Below, piece by piece: positions 1-6,394 of a DNA stretch of 6,394 nt; position 1 is the stretch's first letter, and each line of letters begins with the position of its first letter. This DNA is from Thermococcus sp. (GTDB lineage: Archaea > Methanobacteriota_B > Thermococci > Thermococcales > Thermococcaceae). The notes under the pieces were generated by a model that did not search any database, had not been told where the DNA came from, and saw only the letters and a list, made by a program, of their open reading frames with translations. The stretch is from positions 1 to 6,394 of the forward strand of contig JALVUT010000382.1 of NCBI GenBank assembly GCA_027035445.1, in the 5' to 3' direction. The translations under genes were made by a program, and so were the position numbers.

Positions 1-5
1 CTCAT
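1..5 (-). CDS. Possible start of a further gene running off the left edge
   Basis: An ATG on the minus strand at 5-3 is preceded by GGTGGTG (positions 8-14) two bases upstream, which resembles an archaeal Shine-Dalgarno but sits closer to the start than the 5-6 nt seen for the other genes here. Only the start codon and two bases are visible, so nothing can be said about the product. If real, it follows the four-helix membrane protein gene by about 57 nt on the same strand and could belong to the same transcript. Confidence 0.25.
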
Positions 6-24
6 AGCACCACCGGGAAAAGTT

Positions 25-53
25 GGGGGAAGGGGTTAAAGGGGTTTTCGGGG
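25..53 (+). other. Four-run G-rich tract, putative G-quadruplex
   Basis: The plus strand carries G runs of 5, 4, 4 and 4 at 25-29, 32-35, 41-44 and 50-53, separated by loops of 2, 5 and 5 nt. This meets the usual G-quadruplex pattern on DNA. The local transcript would be the C-rich complement, since neighbouring genes are on the minus strand. It begins about 9 nt beyond the stop of the membrane protein gene and may sit in its 3' untranslated region or in the leader of the next gene. Whether it folds is not shown. Confidence 0.6.
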
Positions 54-62
54 AGTTCCTTA

Positions 63-380
63 TTAACATCCGCTGAAGAACCGTTCGACGATGATCACTA
101 TGCCCAGCTCGATAATTAGGCCTAAGAGTGCAAAGTAGTCCTCTCTGATGGTGACGAGGAAAGCCAAAGCAAGCCAAAGGATAGTGAAAGCCCCAGCCCC
201 TATTAGTTCAATCCCCCGAACGCTACCATCGAGGTAGGCCCCAAGCACTATCATGAAGATTAGTCCACCAATTTGAATCCACATCCACTGGCGATTAATA
301 TATCTCGGAAAGTCCATGAATGCCAGTGCAAAAAGGAAGAGGAGGTAAACGAATGGAAGAACGAAAGTCCAGCGCCTCAT
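63..380 (-). CDS. Small four-helix integral membrane protein, function unknown
   Basis: This encodes a 105-residue hydrophobic protein with four likely transmembrane helices at about residues 5-22, 34-50, 56-78 and 82-98, short charged loops (DFPRYINRQ, LDGSVRG, REDY) and an ERFFSGC tail. I recognise no enzymatic motif or named family. The start is set at the ATG at 380-378 because GAGGTG lies exactly 6 nt upstream (387-392); an in-frame ATG at 416 would add 12 residues but has no ribosome-binding site and lies inside the preceding gene. The Shine-Dalgarno overlaps the stop codon (393-391) of the upstream secreted-protein gene, so the two are almost surely co-transcribed and probably translationally coupled. 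From context it may protect against, export or partner the secreted glycine-zipper protein; small multi-spanning proteins next to membrane-active peptides often serve as immunity proteins. That role is inference only. Confidence 0.8.
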   Translation of the reverse strand: MRRWTFVLPFVYLLFLFALAFMDFPRYINRQWMWIQIGGLIFMIVLGAYLDGSVRGIELIGAGAFTILWLALAFLVTIREDYFALLGLIIELGIVIIVERFFSGC

Positions 381-386
381 GATTTT

Positions 387-392
387 CACCTC
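387..392 (-). promoter_or_regulatory. Shine-Dalgarno of the membrane protein gene, overlapping the upstream stop
   Basis: GAGGTG on the minus strand is followed by a 6-nt spacer and ATG at 380-378. Its first two bases are the last two of the TGA stop (393-391) of the upstream gene. This decides the start codon and points to translational coupling. The spacing equals that of the upstream gene's own ribosome-binding site. Confidence 0.75.
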
Positions 393-1275
393 AAGGGTTT
401 GGTAGATGGTAGTCATTTTTAAGTGTGTAGCTGGCTATCCGTAGGTATTTTAAAACGGGTTCGTATTCGTACCCCGGAGGTATCCAGCGCCAGTGATATT
501 CCCATTTCCAAGCGAACCATACCCATAAGCAACCATGCTCATCTAAAAGGTAGTTTCCAAATGTTATTCCAATTGCCAAGCCCGCTATGGCTCCAATAAC
601 GGCGCCTGGCACATTGCCGAAGTAAGCACCTATAGCAGCACCCAGTGCAGTTGGTCCAGCGTCCAGGAGAAACTTTGATTTCGCCCAGGAGAAGTGTAAG
701 TGCGTGAGCTTATTACCTTTTATTGAAACAGTATCCCAGGGTTCAATTCCGTAGTGCTTGTAATCCGGGTGAGGGTACTTTATCATGTAGCCCTTGACAA
801 AGTACACCCCATCCCACCAGTAGTGTTGCTGTGTGGTTGAGGCCATAATGTTACTTGACTCCTTGGTAGTCCCTGGCTTTGATATTAACTGTTTTGTTCT
901 CAACCCAGGGGCTATCATGTTTATTGGAGTCCTTGTAGAGTATGTGACTCCGGAAGTATCTTCAACGGTCAGTATGTATGAATCATGTATCTTGGTGGAC
1001 GTTAGGTGAACAACATCAATTATCTCACCCGTAGTTGTGTTCTTGATGATTATCTTCGCTTCTCTGCCATTTGTCCTGTAGTCCACTAAAAGGTCCCCAA
1101 AAGTAAAGAGCTGTCTTGTGGGAGTGTTCACTAGGAGTTTAGTCTGGAAGTTTTCCATGAGTACTACTTTTTCACCGGAATTTTGGATGGGGCTTGACAT
1201 TGCTGATACACTTCCTGCCGTCACTCCGACCATCAGCAGTCCCAACAGGACTGCGAACAACGGCTTCCACTTCAC
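391..1275 (-). CDS. Secreted protein with eight-glycine zipper and Trp-rich segment, unknown family
   Basis: With the GTG start at 1275-1273 this encodes 294 residues. Residues 1-25 form a Sec-type signal peptide: MKWK, a hydrophobic core, then SVSA with likely cleavage after Ala25. Residues 26 to about 150 are polar, Thr/Ser/Lys-rich and probably beta-rich. From about 153 the composition changes to aromatic (QHYWWDGVYF). Residues 212-240 contain eight glycines at exact i+4 spacing (212, 216, 220, 224, 228, 232, 236, 240) in a hydrophobic Ala/Ile-rich stretch, a long glycine zipper fit for helix packing in membranes. Residues 251-264 hold a Trp-rich segment (WVWFAWKWEYHWRW) beside a single Cys249. 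A GTG at 1284 is also open in frame but lies within the Shine-Dalgarno GAGGTGA, so the GTG 6 nt downstream is preferred. The gene is poorer in GC than the RNR region and overlaps the ribosome-binding site of the next gene. I do not recognise the family; a membrane-active or pore-forming secreted protein is a hypothesis, and a surface structural protein is an alternative. Confidence 0.8.
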   Translation of the reverse strand: MKWKPLFAVLLGLLMVGVTAGSVSAMSSPIQNSGEKVVLMENFQTKLLVNTPTRQLFTFGDLLVDYRTNGREAKIIIKNTTTGEIIDVVHLTSTKIHDSYILTVEDTSGVTYSTRTPINMIAPGLRTKQLISKPGTTKESSNIMASTTQQHYWWDGVYFVKGYMIKYPHPDYKHYGIEPWDTVSIKGNKLTHLHFSWAKSKFLLDAGPTALGAAIGAYFGNVPGAVIGAIAGLAIGITFGNYLLDEHGCLWVWFAWKWEYHWRWIPPGYEYEPVLKYLRIASYTLKNDYHLPNP

Positions 1276-1281
1276 GAGGTT

Positions 1282-1287
1282 CACCTC
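1282..1287 (-). promoter_or_regulatory. Shine-Dalgarno of the secreted-protein gene (decides the start)
   Basis: GAGGTG lies 6 nt before the GTG at 1275-1273, the same spacing as for the downstream membrane protein gene. A longer reading frame starting with the GTG at 1284-1282 would place its start codon inside this site with nothing suitable upstream, so the shorter start is chosen. Confidence 0.65.
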
Positions 1288-1322
1288 TTCAAGGATTTTG
1301 CATCATGTTCTACCGACTCGTC

Positions 1323-1337
1323 CTTATAAGCTTTTCC
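1323..1337 (-). promoter_or_regulatory. BRE/TATA promoter of the secreted-protein operon
   Basis: On the minus strand a purine-rich BRE-like GGAAAAG (1337-1331) is followed by the TATA-like CTTATAAG (1330-1323), a typical archaeal arrangement. With initiation about 25 nt downstream, the transcript would start near 1300 and leave a leader of about 25 nt before the GTG at 1275. It would drive both the secreted protein and the membrane protein. Confidence 0.55.
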
Positions 1338-1373
1338 TTTTGTTCTAAGTAAAGATCCTTTCTTTTTTTTCGA

Positions 1374-1384
1374 GTATAAATTCG
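1374..1384 (-). promoter_or_regulatory. Alternative upstream TATA element
   Basis: The minus strand reads GAATTTATAC just before a run of eight A. It matches an archaeal TATA box about as well as the element at 1323-1337 but would give a leader of roughly 75 nt. It may be a second promoter of the same operon or a chance match in AT-rich intergenic DNA. Confidence 0.3.
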
Positions 1385-1471
1385 TTCCGAGTTGCGTTTT
1401 TCTTTTAGGATGAGTCAAAAGAAGCTCAAGTAAAAGAGTTGCACGGTCATGCAATCGGAGGGCGTGGGAGT

Positions 1472-1485
1472 TAAAAAGCAAAAAC
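1472..1485 (-). terminator. Oligo-T terminator after the phosphoribosyltransferase gene
   Basis: Directly after the TGA at 1488-1486 the minus strand reads TTTT then GC then TTTTT, two T runs without a preceding hairpin. This is the usual form of intrinsic termination in euryarchaea. It separates the phosphoribosyltransferase from the secreted-protein operon. Confidence 0.6.
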
Positions 1486-1950
1486 TCACTCCCTCATCGC
1501 GACCGGGAACTCCTCCCAGGGGAAGACGATCCACTTGTCGGTTCTGAAGACGTAGAAGTCGGGAACGACCTTTGTCCAGGGTTTCATGCTCAGGCATACA
1601 ATCCTGATCTCACTTGCCCCCGCCTTCTTCACCTCGTCTATGACCACTTCGAGGGTCTTCCCTGTGTCGCTTACGTCGTCGACTATGACCACTTTCTTGC
1701 CCTTCAGTGAGCCGTGGAGCGGTATGGTTATGGCCGGCTTCTCCATTCGCTCATCGATGTCCTTGTAGAACTTTACGTCGATGACCTTGACTTCTAGGTC
1801 GCCGAGTATGTGGCTGAGTCTTACCGCCGGGATGAGGCCTCCCCTCGCGATCCCGACTATTACGTCCGGTGTGAATTTCTTTCTGAGTTCATCGGCGAGT
1901 GAGAACACCGCCCTGTCAACCTGCCACCAGGTGAGGTAAACCTTGTCCAT
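1486..1950 (-). CDS. Purine-type phosphoribosyltransferase (xanthine/guanine/hypoxanthine class)
   Basis: This encodes a 154-residue cytosolic type I phosphoribosyltransferase, complete for the short archaeal form. The PRPP-binding signature is at residues 87-100 (VVIVDDVSDTGKTL) with the adjacent acidic pair Asp91-Asp92, and the pyrophosphate-binding ARGG loop is at 35-38. Near the C-terminus DKWIVFPWE (138-146) resembles the hood segment of Gpt-like enzymes, where an aromatic residue (Trp140 here) stacks on the purine base. Such enzymes join a purine base to PRPP to give the nucleotide and pyrophosphate in purine salvage; the exact base cannot be read from sequence. The ATG at 1950-1948 has GGAGGTG 5 nt upstream (1962-1956). 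It lies 127 nt downstream of the ribonucleotide reductase stop with its own likely promoter, and ends in an oligo-T terminator, so it is probably a single-gene unit. Confidence 0.93.
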   Translation of the reverse strand: MDKVYLTWWQVDRAVFSLADELRKKFTPDVIVGIARGGLIPAVRLSHILGDLEVKVIDVKFYKDIDERMEKPAITIPLHGSLKGKKVVIVDDVSDTGKTLEVVIDEVKKAGASEIRIVCLSMKPWTKVVPDFYVFRTDKWIVFPWEEFPVAMRE

Positions 1951-1955
1951 CGTAA

Positions 1956-1962
1956 CACCTCC
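1956..1962 (-). promoter_or_regulatory. Shine-Dalgarno of the phosphoribosyltransferase gene
   Basis: GGAGGTG, a seven-base match to the complement of the archaeal 16S rRNA tail, stands 5 nt before the ATG at 1950-1948 and supports that start. Confidence 0.75.
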
Positions 1963-2016
1963 AGATACCGGGGTCAGCGTGAATCCCGGTTAAGGTTTTA
2001 TTCTGAGTTGTAGGAG

Positions 2017-2026
2017 TTAAAAACCT
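2017..2026 (-). promoter_or_regulatory. TATA-like promoter of the phosphoribosyltransferase gene
   Basis: The minus strand reads AAGGTTTTTAACTCC here, with GTTTTTAA at 2024-2017 as a TATA-like element. Initiation about 25 nt downstream would fall near 1993 and give a leader of about 43 nt. A weaker AT-rich stretch at about 1995-2003 is too close to the Shine-Dalgarno to be preferred. Confidence 0.4.
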
Positions 2027-2033
2027 TGGTCTT

Positions 2034-2038
2034 AAAAA
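2034..2038 (-). terminator. Possible oligo-T terminator of the ribonucleotide reductase gene
   Basis: A run of five T on the minus strand lies 40 nt after the RNR stop, preceded by a C/T-rich stretch (2051-2076). Five T is short for a strong archaeal intrinsic terminator, and the site abuts the next promoter, so some read-through is plausible. Confidence 0.35.
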
Positions 2039-2077
2039 GGCTGTGTTGACAGGGGGGTGTAAAAGGGAAAGTTGTGG

Positions 2078-6016
<3,939 letters not shown>

Positions 6017-6032
6017 CTATGTCTTTCACTGG

Positions 6033-6042
6033 TAAATATACC
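6033..6042 (-). promoter_or_regulatory. TATA promoter of the RNR gene
   Basis: The minus strand reads AAGGTATATTTACC, with TATATTTA at 6040-6033 as TATA box; the upstream GGTAAGG is only a modest BRE. Initiation about 25 nt downstream would lie near 6008 and leave a leader of roughly 55 nt. The leader contains the 8-bp palindrome ACAGCTGT (5971-5978), for which I can name no regulator. Confidence 0.5.
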
Positions 6043-6096
6043 TTACCCCCCTCTCCTTCGCCGGGATGACAACTTTGCGCTTTGATTTTTGCCCTT

Positions 6097-6118
6097 GGGG
6101 TAAGGGGTAGAAAAGGGG
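6097..6118 (-). terminator. C/T-rich tract after the ferritin-like gene, possible termination region
   Basis: The minus strand reads CCCCTTTTCTACCCCTTACC and on, starting about 26 nt past the stop of the ferritin-like gene. On the plus strand it is three G4 runs (6097-6100, 6104-6107, 6115-6118). T runs reach only four, so intrinsic termination would be weak; a further TTTT-poor stretch follows before the RNR promoter. Its role as a terminator is tentative. Confidence 0.3.
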
Positions 6119-6125
6119 TGATGTC

Positions 6126-6138
6126 GGATAAATTATCC
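6126..6138. repeat. Perfect 13-bp palindrome just after the ferritin-like gene
   Basis: GGATAA and TTATCC form perfect 6-bp arms around one central base, starting 5 nt beyond the stop codon at 6144. The one-base centre makes an RNA hairpin unlikely at full length; as duplex DNA it could be a dimeric regulator site, though it is more than 80 bp upstream of the RNR TATA box. Confidence 0.45.
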
Positions 6139-6143
6139 AGATT

Positions 6144-6394
6144 TCAGAGCCCTTCGTAGAGCAGTTTGAGCCTGTACGCGTGTTTTAGCTCTTCTCCGGC
6201 CATCATTCTGAATATCTGGGCTAGTGAGTCGTCCAGGATCTCGGAGAGCCTTGAGTACATCTCATAGGCGTGCTTCTCCCTTACGATGGCCCCGACAACG
6301 AGTTCCTCGAATCCGTCCGGTTCCAGCCTCCCGTCGCCCAGCATGGGTTCTATGGACAGTTCGTCAAGGTAGTCTATGACACGGGTGTCCTCCA
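6144..6394 (-). CDS. Ferritin-like / rubrerythrin-like di-iron protein, C-terminal part
   Basis: The frame is open to the window edge, giving 82 C-terminal residues (numbered from the edge) before TGA at 6146-6144; an internal ATG at 6344 is not the likely start. Two helices carry ferritin-superfamily metal ligands: Glu39 in REKHAYEMY (E-x6-Y, about 38-46) and GEELKH (66-71), the ExxH pair Glu68/His71. They form the second helical pair of a four-helix bundle, so the first pair should lie upstream off the window. Related proteins in anaerobic archaea bind two iron atoms and act in peroxide removal or iron handling in the cytosol. No C-terminal rubredoxin domain follows, so this is not a classical rubrerythrin with rubredoxin at the C-terminus. 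The stop lies 190 nt before the RNR start on the same strand; RNR appears to have its own promoter. Confidence 0.82.
   Translation of the reverse strand, partial: EDTRVIDYLDELSIEPMLGDGRLEPDGFEELVVGAIVREKHAYEMYSRLSEILDDSLAQIFRMMAGEELKHAYRLKLLYEGL

Noticed and set aside
381..416. Longer start for the membrane protein at 416, adding 12 residues
   Set aside because: No Shine-Dalgarno before it and it would overlap the upstream gene by 26 nt, whereas the ATG at 380 has a perfect site 6 nt upstream.
1281..1481. Minus-strand open frame of 66 codons between the phosphoribosyltransferase and the secreted-protein gene
   Set aside because: Low-complexity Lys/Leu composition, covers the promoter region and the oligo-A stretch, no ribosome-binding site; treated as non-coding.

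Overview
This window looks like a piece of a hyperthermophilic euryarchaeal chromosome, most likely Thermococcus or a close relative. The reasons are archaeal Shine-Dalgarno sequences (GAGGTG, GGAGGTG, GGGGTG) 5-6 nt before starts, BRE/TATA-type promoters, oligo-T terminators, a B12-dependent (class II) ribonucleotide reductase carrying a LAGLIDADG intein, and a moderate GC content that is higher than usual for Pyrococcus. The genus is inferred; no rRNA is present. Every gene I can support lies on the minus strand, so transcription runs from high to low coordinates.

Reading with transcription: (1) 6394-6144 is the C-terminal end of a ferritin-like/rubrerythrin-like di-iron protein cut by the window edge. 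(2) 5953-2078 is a class II ribonucleotide reductase precursor of 1291 residues: ATP-cone, catalytic barrel, and a C-terminal cysteine-rich tail. It is interrupted by a 382-residue intein (4573-3428) placed directly before the thiyl-radical cysteine of the NPCGE active-site motif. (3) 1950-1486 is a compact purine-type phosphoribosyltransferase with its own promoter and oligo-T terminator. (4) 1275-391 encodes a secreted protein of no family I recognise, with an eight-glycine zipper at strict i+4 spacing followed by a tryptophan-rich segment. (5) 380-63 encodes a 105-residue four-helix membrane protein whose Shine-Dalgarno overlaps the stop codon of gene 4. (6) A start codon with a ribosome-binding site at the left edge may open one more gene.

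RNR and the phosphoribosyltransferase are housekeeping nucleotide-metabolism genes (dNTP synthesis and purine salvage), each apparently with its own promoter. The less ordinary part is the two-gene unit 1275-63: lower in GC than its neighbours, with a secreted glycine-zipper/Trp-rich protein tightly coupled to a small multi-spanning membrane protein. This layout resembles a secreted membrane-active peptide or pore-former with a membrane immunity or partner protein, but that is a hypothesis from architecture only.

Intergenic regions are all under about 200 bp. They hold promoters, T-rich termination signals and, after three of the genes, tracts that are G-rich on the plus strand (C/T-rich in the transcript); the one at 25-53 fits a four-run G-quadruplex motif.
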